From Dolomedes plantarius (Eukaryota > Arthropoda > Arachnida > Araneae > Dolomedidae), in NCBI GenBank assembly GCA_907164885.2, contig OU015497.1, forward strand, positions 67,946,714 to 68,010,713: DNA of 64,000 nucleotides. Direction: 5' to 3'. Below the pieces are notes generated by a model. The model ran no database searches and was not told the origin of the DNA. It was given only the letters and a program-made list of their open reading frames with translations. Shown in pieces: positions 51,561 through 63,310 of the stretch. Every line of letters begins with the position of its first letter. The stretch's first letter is position 1. The translations under genes and the position numbers were made by a program.

Positions 51561-51820
51561 ATGGTATGAAAATACACCTTGACGGCACAAGATCCTTTAT
51601 GAACTGTAGAAATTATCCAGGAACCCAGCTTTCTCCAGAACATATCTTTGACTGCCCAGCATTATGGCTGCTCATTTAAAACACGTTTTGTCACCACAGG
51701 AACTCCTCTACAACCCAAAGGCACCAGAGACGGCAGCTGCTATTATTCATGATTTCGATTCTATCTAGACCTTTTTCTTTTGCACTGTTTGTAGACACGA
51801 CAACAACAAGAACAACGTAA
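51561..51820 (+). pseudogene. LINE 3' end (C-terminus of reverse-transcriptase protein)
   Basis: This is the end of a non-LTR retrotransposon ORF. Frame 1 reads CRNYPGTQLSPEHIFDCPA, the small Cys/His segment at the C-terminus of many arthropod LINE proteins (C..C, then H and C). One base is lost near 51660. The next frame reads MAAHLKHVLSPQELLY and ends with a stop at 51766-51768. Then comes a short 3' part with ACAACAACAAGAACAAC. 5' truncation is the normal product of target-primed reverse transcription. The clade is uncertain (I-like or Jockey-like). Confidence 0.7.
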
Positions 51821-51869
51821 GATGATTCGAATGTCATTTACGTCTAAACAGTGAAATATGCGAGCAATA

Positions 51870-52387
51870 TACAGGGTGAGCCAAAAGTTCGTAAAAATTT
51901 TAAAAATTAATAAAAAAGGAAGAAATCATGATAAAGAAGTGCGGTTTGCAAGAAAGAGCTCACAACGAAGTCGGATATTTTTAGCAGACAAAAAAGTTTA
52001 AAAAGTTTAAAAAATCCCCTGTAGATGGCGCTGACATGCAAGATATTCAGCAGAATTGTGCAAATCAATCTTGCAATAAAAGACCGTGATACACGAGGAT
52101 TTGGAGGATCGACCACGAATTGAAAAACCCTCTTGGGCGGAGGGCAGCATTACTGCGGTGGAAACCGTTATGAATGATATGACGGTGGGATCGTCCACGG
52201 AGAGTAGCAGTGCACGCAAAACTGGACCAGTCACTCTACCAGTGACTTTTTAAAATTTTATTTTGCTGCTAAAGGAAAAAATACAACTTTCTTGTGTGCC
52301 CTTTCTTGCAAACTACACTTCTTTATCATAATTTCTTCCTCTTTTATGAATTTTTAAAGTTTTTACGAACTTTTGGCTCACCCAGTA
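51870..52387. mobile_element. Mariner-like MITE with about 85-bp inverted repeats
   Basis: Ends CAGGGTGAGCCAAAAGTTCG and, inverted, CTGGGTGAGCCAAAAGTTCG, flanked by TA on both sides. The arms run inward through AAGAAGTG and TTGCAAGAAAG. The 514-bp interior holds a broken stretch resembling a mariner N-terminal DNA-binding domain (RPRIEKP...AVETV). Confidence 0.85.
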
Positions 52388-53050
52388 TATATAAGGCTGA
52401 AGGTATTAAAATAGATATTTCTTGGCTAAATAAATCACTTAGCCACGAGGTAAATCAGCATTAATATCAATATGATGTTTTGATGAAAATATTTCAATAG
52501 TAAAAGAAAATTAGAAGACTGTTGACCATTAAAACGACAAAATGAAACTAATGATTTAAGATGGTTGTTAGGCAATATCTTTCTTTACAAGATTCTACCG
52601 TTACATTAAAATCTGATTAGATCTGCTGTTACTTAAACACTGGATTCTTAAACAATGATATTGAAAGAGAAAAATTATTTTAGGGTTTTCCTGAAAATCG
52701 TACTGAGAAGCATGTTTTGTGACATGCAAATATATGCATTTATAGGACATCAAAATAATGTAGAATTTAGAATATCCATTCTAGGCTAATATCAATATTG
52801 TACAGAATCAGATAACTGACATTCCACTTAGATACAAAGAATTAAATGTGTTGGCAATGTATTGAAATCAATCGTTAAGCTAACAGATAAATCACAATTA
52901 AATAATATGAAGATTAAAGCGGATAACGCACTATCAATTTTAAAAAAAATCTGACGCTATTGCCACAAAAGTGACAAAATGGAACTAAAATTTTAAGAAG
53001 ACTCTTTGGAAACACTAGAAAGGTCCCTTATGAAAAATAAGGATGGAAAT

Positions 53051-53868
53051 TATAAAACATAAAACAAGAAGAAAATGCTATCAAAATTATTTAACGTACG
53101 AAACAAAACTACAAAGTTATTAAGAACGGAAAGATTAAAAAAAATCATTTATATAAAAAGCACTAAATTTAGTGATATTGTTTTAATTAAAAATCTAAAA
53201 TACTAGCACAAAGCCATTTAGACCCCAGCGTATACAAAAATGATCAATTACTCTCTTAACTGTCTGATAATGCATTTTTCATGTTTCAATTACGATTTTT
53301 TTTTTTCTTTGACGAAAAAGGTTTAAAATCTCATATCTTATTTAATCAGAAGAAGCAGAGATAACATTAATAATAAATATTAGAAGATGTTGCATAATGT
53401 GCATATCTTATAAAGATTTAATTGAAAATTAATCAAAAAATTATTTATGCAGTTCACTGAAAAATGATTTTGATAATTTATTTTAATAACAAGCAATCAG
53501 CATATTTTTCATGGAAAAAAAATAGAAAGAATTTTTTTTTTCTAATATGTACTCAGAATAATCTATTTTTTGCAGTTTATAAAAGGAGTCCTCCAGGCAA
53601 AAAATAATAATAAATTACCTCCGTTTCCTCTAATTACACTATGTTCCAAGCTCATTACGGATTGAGGAAAATAAATTGAACCTGTTATTGGAGAAGTATT
53701 TTATTTTCAAAAAGCTCCTTTAGTTCATTATCTGATAGCGAAAATTTTCAAGTTACTAGATAAAATAATTGAAATAGCTGATTACATTAGGGGGAGAAAG
53801 CTTAAATTGTAATGGGCAAAATTTTAAAGAAAAGTTAATGAAACTCTAGAGATTGGAGAAAATTTACA
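53051..53868. other. AT-rich stretch without recognisable gene
   Basis: Nothing recognised. Confidence 0.5.
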
Positions 53869-53899
53869 GACACACACACACACACATCTCTCTCACACT

Positions 53900-53952
<53 letters not shown>
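53869..53952. repeat. (CA)n-(TC)n-(TA)n microsatellite
   Basis: CA, then CTCTCTCAC, then about 50 bp of TA. The TA part forms the 3' tail of the adjacent SINE. Confidence 0.9.
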
Positions 53953-53953
<1 letters not shown>

Positions 53954-54178
53954 CCTAGGAACACAAATTTCAGCTTCCTAGGCATTCTGCATCCAGTGAT
54001 ATAGGTTTTGGTTTGGAGCGCGACTGTAATTTTTTTGCTACGCGAGGGATAATTAGACCGGAACCTACGGCTTAAATCTGATTCCAAACGGCTACAAACA
54101 TCCATGTTAAGAGTGAGACTCGAACCAACAGACTCTGGAGAATGATTGCGCCCTAGCCATTCGACCATCGTCCGGCAA
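53953..54178 (-). mobile_element. tRNA-derived SINE with (TA)n tail
   Basis: The minus strand from 54178 reads GCCGGACGATGGTCGAATGG then CTAGGGCGC (A-box region) and GTTGGTTCGAGTCTCAC (B-box). A body of about 150 bp follows, and the element ends in (TA)n at 53952. The head resembles a tRNA but the 3' acceptor strand is not complementary to the 5' end. Simple-sequence tails are typical of SINEs. Confidence 0.75.
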
Positions 54179-54419
54179 ACAGCTATACAGTGATCAATCA
54201 ATACGCTTTTTATTTTGATGGTATAATCCCCTTTTAATCCATTAAAGTTTGAATATTTTATAAAACTTTCTTAGTAATAAACTAGAGAAACCACCGTACA
54301 AAAGTTCTGCTTCACCGTACAAAAGTTCTGCAAAAGACTTATTGTTTGAGAGTTACAGTCATCAGTATGTGAGTTAGTGAGTGGTATTTGGTTTATATAT
54401 TTGTATGTACAAGGGTGGG

Positions 54420-55010
54420 CCCAAAATTGACCAGAATTTCTTTTTAAAAAAATTTCATTAATTTTTTTGTTCAAAAATTCGTTAATTCCCTTTTAAAGTA
54501 TTCTCTATTAGAGCTAATAGAAATTTTTATTCTTTTATTACACTGTTCAAAACATTTTTTTAAAATTCATCTACTGAGATGCCGGATAGTGCCTTCTTCG
54601 TTTATGTTTTTTTATCGCTTCCACGTTAGCAAAACGACTTTCTTTCAGGTCCCTCTTTCTCCGTGGGAATAAAAAAAATTACACGGTGCAAAATCAGGAG
54701 AGTAGACCCGGTGGGGCAATGTCGTCATGCCGTTTCTTGTTAAAAATTGGTGCACTGTGAGGGTTGAGTGGCACAGAGCATTGTCGTGATGGAAAACCTT
54801 CGTCTCTCGTGTCCCACAAATCGGGGTTTTCTCGGCCGCATGCTGTTGAGCAATCTTCTCACCACCTCAAAGTAGATTTCGCGAATTTTTTTGACATTTT
54901 CATTCATTCGGGAAGTTTAAGGACGTCTATTGGTCACCATCTTTGAAACGGTAAAACCCCTCGTGTAGTTGAGTTTTACCCATAGTATAATCCCTGTAAC
55001 CTATTTTCAA
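54420..55010 (-). pseudogene. Mariner transposase, decayed (DD34D type)
   Basis: The product would be a mariner transposase. On the minus strand GKTQLHEGFYRFKDG (N-terminal, near 54970) is followed by a deletion. Then come ENPDLWDTRDE and FHHDNALCHSTLTV (second Asp, near 54780), and SPDFAPCNFF near 54700, where the family has PCD or PSD: the third catalytic Asp is now Asn. Spacing between the two positions is 34 residues, as in mariner. The C-terminal part KKCFEQCNKRI..EYFK continues to about 54490. The right-hand sequence ends near CAAGGGTGGGCCC at 54410, possibly an inverted-repeat remnant. Confidence 0.75.
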
Positions 55011-55779
55011 CATCCCTACAGTCTGAGACCTTTTTTCCAAAGCGGGAAGAAAAATGTCACGGCCACGGGTTGTACACATAAGTCAGCAATGACCGAAAAC
55101 GACGAAGATGAGAAAAAGCTTCCACGGAAAAATTCATACATACCAAAGAAAACCTTCCCAGTTTCACACCGCTTGGCACACTGGATCAGCCATCACCTAC
55201 TATACATGTTCTGCCAAATGCACGGCGTGTGTGTGTGTATGCATTTTATGATTCTTCTAAACCTATACATTATTTAAGAGCGTATTATTTGGAGTTATAT
55301 CCATGCTCCCCTCCCTCTTCAGATATTCAAGTCTACTGACATAACGGTTAAATAACTGTGATTGAAATCACTGCTTTCGATAAAATTACAACGGATCGAG
55401 GCTTCTGAGCACCAGTTCAGTTTTCTTAACCGACTATTCGGCTGTGTTCTTCTGTTATTTCTGTATTCGTCTGTGTTCTTCTGTTATTTCTGTCAGAAAT
55501 AACACTTCTGACAGAAATAACAGAAGTGTTATTTTTGTGACAAACAACGTCATAAAAAATTGAAGACAGAATATTTTAGTGATCAAATTGACCGATTTAA
55601 TTCAGACATCTTTGAAACAAATAAACATTAATTTATCTTTATACGCAATTGTTTGTGAAGATAGTGCGGACATCATGCATTTTATGAAAAACATAATTTT
55701 ACTATGTTTATAATTTACAAGTGGAATTCGAAGGCGGGTCTTGATTTTGTACGTCATTCATGCCTGACATAATTTATGG

Positions 55780-55781
<2 letters not shown>
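55011..55781. other. No gene; contains a nested inverted/direct repeat
   Basis: 55442-55465 and 55471-55494 are direct copies (period 29). 55478-55498 and 55506-55526 are a perfect 21-bp inverted pair with a 7-base loop. Confidence 0.7.

Positions 55782-55873
<92 letters not shown>
55782..55873. repeat. (TA)n microsatellite
   Basis: About 92 bp of TA ending at the left end of the following MITE. Confidence 0.95.
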
Positions 55874-55878
<5 letters not shown>

Positions 55879-56497
55879 TCGAACCTCCATATATCGAAGT
55901 AGCAAATTGCGCGAAAAAAATTCGATATATAGAAATTTCGATATATAGAATTGAGCTTAGTCTTATAATTCTCCCAAAATAAAAAAAAAAAAATAAAGCT
56001 AATTTTCGTTTACGAAACTCCATTTCTAATTTATATGCGAATCACATTAAATGAAAGTTAATAACTAAAAAATGAATTAATATGAAAGATTTATTGATTA
56101 CTACATATCTTTAAAAAAACAATAATGCAGACAGTGGTTACAATGATCACAGTTACATTCTTTAAAAAAAACTACGATTATCTTACTGAAGAGTTAGTTT
56201 TGCGAAAAGTTCAAAGAAATGTTCGTATATATTCAGTCCACTAAAAACTTACTTCACCAGGGACATTTTCCGCGAATTGAAGTCCACGACGTATTGTTTC
56301 AAATGCCAAAAATTGTTAGATTTTATTCTAAAGTGGAATAAAATCTCCCAATTTGCCTTGAAAAAAATTCGATATATAGAGATTTTTTCGATATATAGAA
56401 ACACTTTTTCTATGTAATGAACATGGAGATTTGCTAAGAGTTCGATATATAGAAAATTTCGATATAGGGAAGTTCGATATATGGAGGTTCGACTGTA
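55874..56497. mobile_element. Pogo/Tigger-like MITE
   Basis: Ends CAGTCGAACCTCCATATATC and the matching inverse, with TA on each side (55874-55875, 56496-56497). Subterminal copies of TTCGATATATAGAAA occur twice on the left and several times inverted on the right. CAGT(C/A)GAACCTC ends are typical of pogo-type elements, from memory. No transposase in the 620 bp. Confidence 0.8.
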
Positions 56498-57704
56498 TAT
56501 ATATATACATATATTATCAAAGTGTTCATGTAACATTTTATCGCAAAATGCTTCCATTTTATATATGAAATTCAATTTTATAATTTCTCTGGCCATACCG
56601 TTTTTATTTCATATGCCCAGCATCATATTTATAAATTTCTTATAATTTATTGTACGGATGTTTTGAGAACTGCATTATGTAAATCACAACAAATTTCAGC
56701 TTTTATATTATCTATTGAAAGGATAATTAACACTTATTATTGATGCTGAGTCATTTTGAAAGTATTAAAAATTCTTAATAATATTAAAGAAATATGCAGA
56801 TGAGTTGAAGCAAATTATAAATTTTAAAGCCATTACAAAAAAGTCGAAAATAAATTAAAATGAAAAAAATGATACTATTTTGTAAAATTGTATCAGTCAT
56901 GCCCTATATTAATTTACTGGACTAATTATACAATGGCAACACTTCATGTAAATTAATTATATAATAATCTTAGACTTCTAAACCACTGATTAATAACTAG
57001 GGTAATGAAAACATGTTTACATACAGGTACTCTAAAGTTAATTAGTGAGAAATTTAGGATACATGCATTTAATTTATGAAAATACGTATGTATCACATAC
57101 TTTATAATTGCTTAAAAAATAACAACCCATTTTCTTAGCAATGTACGAATAAATTAACTTAAATTATTGAAGCATTATGAAGGGAATAGACACAAAGATT
57201 TTGCAGTTATTAAATAAATAATTATGTAATTATTTAATTATGTATACTATATAACGGCCAAAATGAAGCTCCATAAATTTAATTATATGATGTTAATTTA
57301 AAGTTTTTGATAAGACATCCACTGCATTGATTAGTTCTTGAACAACAATATTATTTAAACATCGCTCCTGTTTTTATATCATAAGTTACTTCCCCTTGTT
57401 TTGGGATTTCCCCATTTCAAATTTCTCGCTCTTTAAGTATTTCTCGTCAAATTTATATTGAGAAGCATAAATTACCACCAAATTTTATAGAAATGTCAAA
57501 CAATCTGCGTGTTCCACAACATCAAGTTTTCGGGACACTTAGACATGTTTTTGGGGACTGTTAGACATTTAGACATCGTGTCTCCAGAGTACGAAATCTA
57601 TGCATGTGTTTGCATTAGTGATCCTTCTCCAAGAGCATGTTGCATGCACTTTATCCTCTCGAACCACTCTGAATTTTGAACCAACGATAGTTCTTTCCAT
57701 TTCG
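56498..57704. other. AT-rich; old repeat from about 57480
   Basis: 57480-57712 plus 58376-58560 resembles 59090-59300 in places (GTCAAACAATCTGCGTGTTCC, ACACTTAGACA, TTTGCACT). This suggests an old dispersed repeat, maybe LINE-derived. No coding frame holds. Confidence 0.35.
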
Positions 57705-58375
57705 GTCTAAATCAGGTGTTCCCAAACTTTTTCCTACATCGACCCCTTTTAAAAGAATGATTTTCTTCATCGACCCCCTCACATTTTTCTCTATAATATA
57801 CAGCATACAACATAATTATAATACTAGTAATTGCACATAAAACACTTAAAGATAAAAATTCGACTAAGAATATGAACAAGACATTAGAAAAAGTGGTTCA
57901 TTAGGGTTATGTTTTATTATTTTTGTACTATATTCATTTTTAATTTCCAACATATAAACAAGATTTCAGAAACACACGTTGTAGTTGCACAAACATAGCT
58001 AATAGAAAAAGGAAACCGCTTCTGATTGGTTGCATCGGGAGGACCCATGTGCTGTTAAAGGTCCAGTGGATTTCTCCAGTTCTGCCTAGTGTTGGTACAC
58101 AAATAAAAGCCGAGGGCGGCATTCGAGGCATATAAAAAAGCGTCATGACATTCGACTTTCGATGCGTGGATCACTCCGCCCTATGCAAATCTGTATTTAT
58201 ACATATTAAAACGGATATTATTATTTAATAAATATATTACTAAAAAATGAAATTTTAAATTATAAAAATTTACATACACCCCCAATAGACCCCTGAAATA
58301 CTATCGACCCTTTTTAAACTTCCATCGACCCCCCAAGGGGTCACCTGGAGCCCGTTGGGAATTCCCGGTCTAAAT
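57705..58375. mobile_element. Non-autonomous hAT element, copy 2
   Basis: The element (57713-58367, 655 bp) starts CAGGTGTTCCCAAACTTTTT and ends GTTGGGAATTCCCG. It is flanked by a perfect 8-bp duplication GTCTAAAT (57705-57712, 58368-58375). It shares subterminal and internal sequence with 26806-28370 but carries one internal unit, not four. Confidence 0.9.
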
Positions 58376-60479
58376 GATTGCAATTTGTCAATCAATAGTG
58401 GAATCCACATTTGGAATTCTCTTCCCTGAAGAGCATTTATCGGCTATGTCTCATTTAAGAGTCTACTAAAAGGACGAAATCTAGGTCGAAGGAAGCTGGA
58501 TATGCTTTAATTGTATCTTTGCACTGAATCTTTTTTTTATATTTTTTTTTCACATACTAGACTAATCGTCTTTTGTTCTGGCCTGAATGGCTTAACTACT
58601 TCAGTCACTAGTTAATTCCTCGTATGAAATTTTTTTTCTACATCTATAGCATTATTTCCCAACCTTTTCGAGTCGAGACCCTTTCAATGGTTTCCACGCA
58701 CCCCAGGGCCTTCCTCCCCTCCGCTCCCCACTTACATATTTTTATATTTAAAAAAAAAAAAAAAAACTTTACGGCAAAAGAAACAAAAACACTAATATAC
58801 ATTTATCAAAATTTTTTCAGAACGAAGAACAGCAGTAAGAATATAATCTACTTGTTTTCCGTATAAAAAGTACACTGTTGAAATGGATGCTTTTAGCCGT
58901 TTTGGTCCTGGTCTAAAAAGAGCCCTCTTGTAACAAAAACATGACCATATCGTTGTGATCCAATCAGCACTACAGAACGTGGTATAAGAAAAAAAAATGA
59001 AACAATTTACTTTATTTTTCGTTTTTCAAGCTTTTACTGTCCTAAAAATTTAATACTTAATTGCCATTAAGTAAGAAAGCAAAATTTTTAACAAATGTCA
59101 GTCAATTTTCATGTTCCGTAAATTAAAGTTTTTCGGAACACTCAGACAAATGTTTAGACACTTTGATTAGGTATTTCCTTGAAAGGCCATTGGCCATTCC
59201 TTACTGAGAAGATCATAATAAATGTAAAACCTGGATCCAAGGGAGCTGCTGGGTATTCTTAAAGTATATGTATTTGCACTTTAATCTCCAAAGAATGTTC
59301 AATTCTACAAAAAACGTTCTATTTCTTAAATGTAATTGATAATTATATCGTCATAGTATAGATAACCTAAAAGTTATTGATAAAATGACACGTTTCCTGC
59401 AAATAAAGTACAAAGAACAGCAGTAAAAATAATTTTCTATGGTTGGTCTCAGTATTAACGGAGGGTATGTGTTTAAAAATGAACGTTTTTACTTTATTAA
59501 TGGCAAGACTCTCGTGATAAATAAAACCCCACCATTTTCTCACTATTCATTATGATTGCGTGCAGATTCTGAATAATATATGCAAAAATAAAATAAAAAA
59601 ATAATAAATCCGTGGAAAATTCTTTCTAAAACAATTATATCTGAAATATTTAATCTGTACTTTTTCGCTCTGTTTGACTCTTTTAACTGAAGCTTTCTTC
59701 AAAGAGAAAACATAATGAATGTTCAGAAGCGATTGTAACTTGGATATATATGTTAATTCATAAAAAAAAAATATTATTTGAAATTCATTAAAGTTGTTCC
59801 AAATGGAGCTCTCTGATTTGGGAATGTTCCTTCTTTTCTTTGGGAATTATTATTTTTTTTTTACTTGTATTTACCTTTTTTTTATTTCCAGAAAGCATAA
59901 ATGATGTTTGAATAAAATTATACTCCAAATGAGTTAGAAGAAGATAAATGTTTGATTTCTCGGGGATTCATCAGGAATATTTTGTTTACAGGAAGAAAGA
60001 AAACTTTAAGTATCAAACCGAGGCAAAATATTAATATTTGAAGTTTTTAAATAATTGAAAAATATAATAAAAATGCTGAGTTATTTACATTTAAAGCTTA
60101 GGATTATCATTTAAAAATTAATTAATGAAAAATCAAAAGTTTGAATTAATTTTAGTTACTTGTGAAAAATATAATTGAAAATGGTTTACTGATTTAAAAA
60201 ATGTATATTTGTTTTACGTGAAGTTGAATATTTTAAACAGTTTTTAGAAAAAGTTATAATATCTTACCCTAGAGCGTTTTTTTGTCACAGATTACAGTCT
60301 GAAAACATATCTCTAATAATTAAAATTTAAATGGCATTTATTTTAATATACCATAGAAAAATTTCTTCAGCGAGTTGATAAATTTTAGGTTGGATCTATG
60401 TAGCATAACACGTTAAATTTTAAGGTGTAGGAATGTTGATGCATAGAAAACAAGTATAGATACATTCATAACTTTTTTT
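58376..60479. other. No gene; possible hAT end at 58645
   Basis: GCATTATTTCCCAACCTTTT and GAGTCGAGACCCTTTC near 58648-58685 look like another hAT-type end without a partner. The rest is AT-rich with nothing recognised. Confidence 0.4.
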
Positions 60480-61024
60480 TTTATCATTGCATTTAAAATA
60501 ATTATCTGATTGTTATAGAATTGATATCACGAGAAAGACCATAAAAATTCCTTTAAAATGAAATATTTTTCGAATCTTTACATTCCTTTTGTGATTTTTG
60601 GTGAATTTTTAGAGATTAATTTTTAGAATAAAATTTATTAAATTCTGATCACATAGTTTCTTTTCTTTTGTGATACTCTAAATTAATTTTCCGTCACGTG
60701 CATAACAACGAAATAAATTCACAAAAAAACATTGAAATACGGTAAAAGATAAAATTTAACCCCTAGACTAATTGAGATGGCAGATTTTTAAGAATTTAAT
60801 TCAAAATAGTATGTTTTATGGATATTAAACATACAAATTAATTGCATACATTGAACGTTGTATTTAATTTGCATATTATCTTCTACATTATTTTGTCTAT
60901 AAAAATTTATATTTATAAATATATATTTTTTATAAATATATATATTTTTTTGAATTAATTGCATACATTGACCGTTGTATTTAATTTGAATGTACTCCTT
61001 AGGGAAGCACGGGTATTCAGCTAG
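60480..61024 (+). mobile_element. Helitron copy 3, 5'-truncated
   Basis: Matches 10556-11027 (ATATCACGAGAAAGA, CGTCACGTGCATAACAAC, ATTGCATACATTGACCGTTG) and ends GGGAAGCACGGGTATTCAGC then TAG, followed by T. The 3' ATTGCATACATTGA.CGTTG motif occurs twice (about 60841 and 60960), so the end was duplicated or two copies are fused. Confidence 0.8.
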
Positions 61025-61029
61025 TACTT

Positions 61030-61390
61030 AATTAAATTCATTCGTGTCAAATTATTACAGCACATTTAAAGAACGTGAATTTCATAACCTTCAAAATTCG
61101 TTTAATACGATTACAGGTTTCGTTTACAAAATTCGTTTAATACGATTACATTCATAATTGTTTCTGCATGGATAATCCATTATAACATTCTTTGTTGTCA
61201 TATTATTATAGCACAAACTAAAGAATGTAAATTTCATAACATTCAGAATTCATTTAAAAATTCTAGGTAGATTCATAATGGTTTTTATATGGATAATCCT
61301 TAATAACTCTCTGTCGTGTCTTATTATGAAAGCACAACTGAAGAATGGGAATTTGAAAATCTTCAGAATTCGTTTAAAGGGACAATTGAC
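61030..61390 (+). repeat. Minisatellite, about 115-bp units, part 1
   Basis: About three diverged units with GGATAATCC.T.ATAAC, TATTATTATAGCACAA, AAAGAATGTGAATTTCATAA and ATTCGTTTAA. Confidence 0.8.
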
Positions 61391-62001
61391 CTTTATCTTA
61401 AAATCTATTTTATTATAATATGCATTGTGTTATTGTAAAAAATATATATATTTCTGTAGGATAATAGTACCAAAATTGTTTTTTGTCAAGTAAAAAATTA
61501 TTTATTAAGCTTCTATAAAGTGAGTAATAAAGGTAAGTGTACTAATAAACTATAAATCTGTGTTTCTCAAAACATATTTTTCTAGGTTTTTAGATTTTTT
61601 AAATACTCCATGATTTTTGATTTTTGCTCAAAATTCACGAAATTGATTAGAAAGGATTCTGATATTGTTTACAAAGAAACTGGGTTTGCATTTTACAATT
61701 CGACTTTATAAGGTAATTAAATTTGATTTATAACTTGTTAAAAGGGAAAATTTTAATAATAATCAGGATGGAATAAAATCTCTGAAAAACTAACTATTCA
61801 AGGGATTAAATAATTGATACACAGATTTGTTTGTAATACTGTTTTAAGTGAATAAAAGGCAAAATCGAAGAATTATCTAAAAAATTAAGTCGCATTTTAA
61901 AATTTTGTTTATAAATTTTAATTAAAAAAAGTCTTAAAATTATAATAATATGGAAATTCCTTTTAAGGTATTATATATACTTATGGTAAAATGTATATAT
62001 A
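61391..62001. other. AT-rich stretch without recognisable gene
   Basis: Nothing recognised. Confidence 0.5.
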
Positions 62002-62696
62002 TCTCTATTCTAAAAAAAAATATCTCTATTCTAAAAACTCCCGCTAAAGCTGTCAAAATTTTGCACGCTATCTCCTCCGAAACCGCTGGGGGTATGGGGT
62101 CGATTTTTATACCAATGGATGCAGAAAAATGGGGAGACCAAAGTAAGACATGCCTCATCTTAGTTGGACTTTTAAGATTTTTTTTATATTTTATGTTTTG
62201 CCGGAAAATATTGACTTTTTCATCTTCGAATTACGATAACTCACTAAAAAATGATCGTAGAATTTTGAATTTTTTACAATCTAAGTTTAAAGACATTTCT
62301 CTTTCAAACTAACATCATTTGTTTAGAAATATTTTAAAACAAAATTTATTTTTTCATAAAAAATGAAACACAGTTTTTCAAAAAATATCGTCCCATATGT
62401 GGACGTAATATCGATGCTCCTCGAGTTTTTATCTTACAAAGAAAATATTTGCATCACCTGGAAGCTGAAAGCTTTCTTATTCAAATAAAGCTCATTTCAA
62501 GTCTATCTTAAAATTTCGATTTTCAATTGAATTTTAAACCTTATAATTCAACAGTGATGAAAAGACCTTCACATAAGGGTGAGAACAGTAAATGGATGGA
62601 AGCTGTTTTACATTGCCCGAGAATCACCCCTGTTGTATGTCGCTATTAGCCCAAATAGGGGAGCTTGCGTAGCGAGCCTAGGGGCGAAACCCCTAG
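62002..62696 (+). mobile_element. Helitron-like unit, tentative
   Basis: The right end carries a perfect hairpin CTAGGGGCGAAACCCCTAG (62678-62696) after GCTTGCGTAGCGAGC, ending CTAG, which is Helitron-like. A TCTCTATTCTAAAA start is found at about 62002 and again at 62023. The base after CTAG is A and not T, so canonical Helitron insertion is not shown; a Helentron-type end is an alternative. The 120 residues open across the left part carry no known motif. Confidence 0.4.
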
Positions 62697-63120
62697 AGTA
62701 CAAAATTTCATATATATTATAAAAGTAAAAAAAAATAAATAACATCCACTGTTTCCTTAAGCAGTATAGATATATTCATAATGCTTTCTATACGGATAAT
62801 TCTTCATAACATTCATTTGTGTTATATTATTATAGTGGAACTAAATAGTGTATATTTCGTAACTTTCTAAATTCTCTAAAAAAGGTTAGGTATATTCGTA
62901 ATGGTTTCTATAAGAATAATCCTGTATAACATTCTTTCGTGTCATTTTGTTATAGCAAAATTAAAGAACGTGAATTTTAATATGAATACCCTTTTAAATT
63001 CGTTTAAAATATTTAGATGCAGTCATAATGGTGTCTATATGGATGATCCTTAATAAAATCCTTTCGTGTGATATTGTTAGAACAAAAAAAAATATGAATT
63101 TCATAACTGTCTAAATTTCT
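62697..63120 (+). repeat. Minisatellite, about 115-125-bp units, part 2
   Basis: About four units of the same repeat as 61030-61390 (GGATAATTCTTCATAACATT at 62795, AGAATAATCCTGTATAACAT at 62913, GGATGATCCTTAATAAAATC at 63040). Confidence 0.8.
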
Positions 63121-63147
63121 TTAACAATAAATTATTCCATGGGCTGT

Positions 63148-63310
63148 TAGCGGCCCTGTGGTACAGCACACTGGTTTTCGATGGTGAGGATTCTCGGATC
63201 GAATCACGGCATTGTGTCATTAAAAACTTCCATTTGTGTCGTCGCTTCATAGGTGATAATGATATTGTGTTAAGGATATTGTCTAAGAAACCGTCTGCCG
63301 CATTGGGGGA
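63148..63310 (+). mobile_element. tRNA-derived SINE, fourth type
   Basis: GCGGCCCTGTGGTACAGCAC with CTGG (A-box region) and CTCGGATCGAATCACGGC (B-box region) about 40 bp later, followed by a body to about 63310. The body differs from the SINEs at 19537, 20875 and 53953. Confidence 0.65.

Larger units (their letters stand above)
50690..53050 (+). repeat. Diverged tandem array, about 450-550-bp units
   Basis: The landmark AATTTAAGAAGGT recurs near 50737, 51285, 52555 and 52998 (last two varied). CTTGGCTAAATAAATCA..TAGCCACGAGG recurs at 51146 and 52420, and GAGAAGCATGTTTTGTGACA at 51426 and 52705. Units 2 and 3 are separated by a LINE fragment and a MITE. Confidence 0.75.

Noticed and set aside
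53899..54201. 100-residue open frame on the minus strand
   Set aside because: It reads across a tRNA-derived SINE and its TA tail, so it is not a protein gene.
57600..58560. LINE protein tail (NSLPEE-like reading) flanking the hAT MITE
   Set aside because: Only a few residues match and frames are closed; kept only as an unnamed old repeat.
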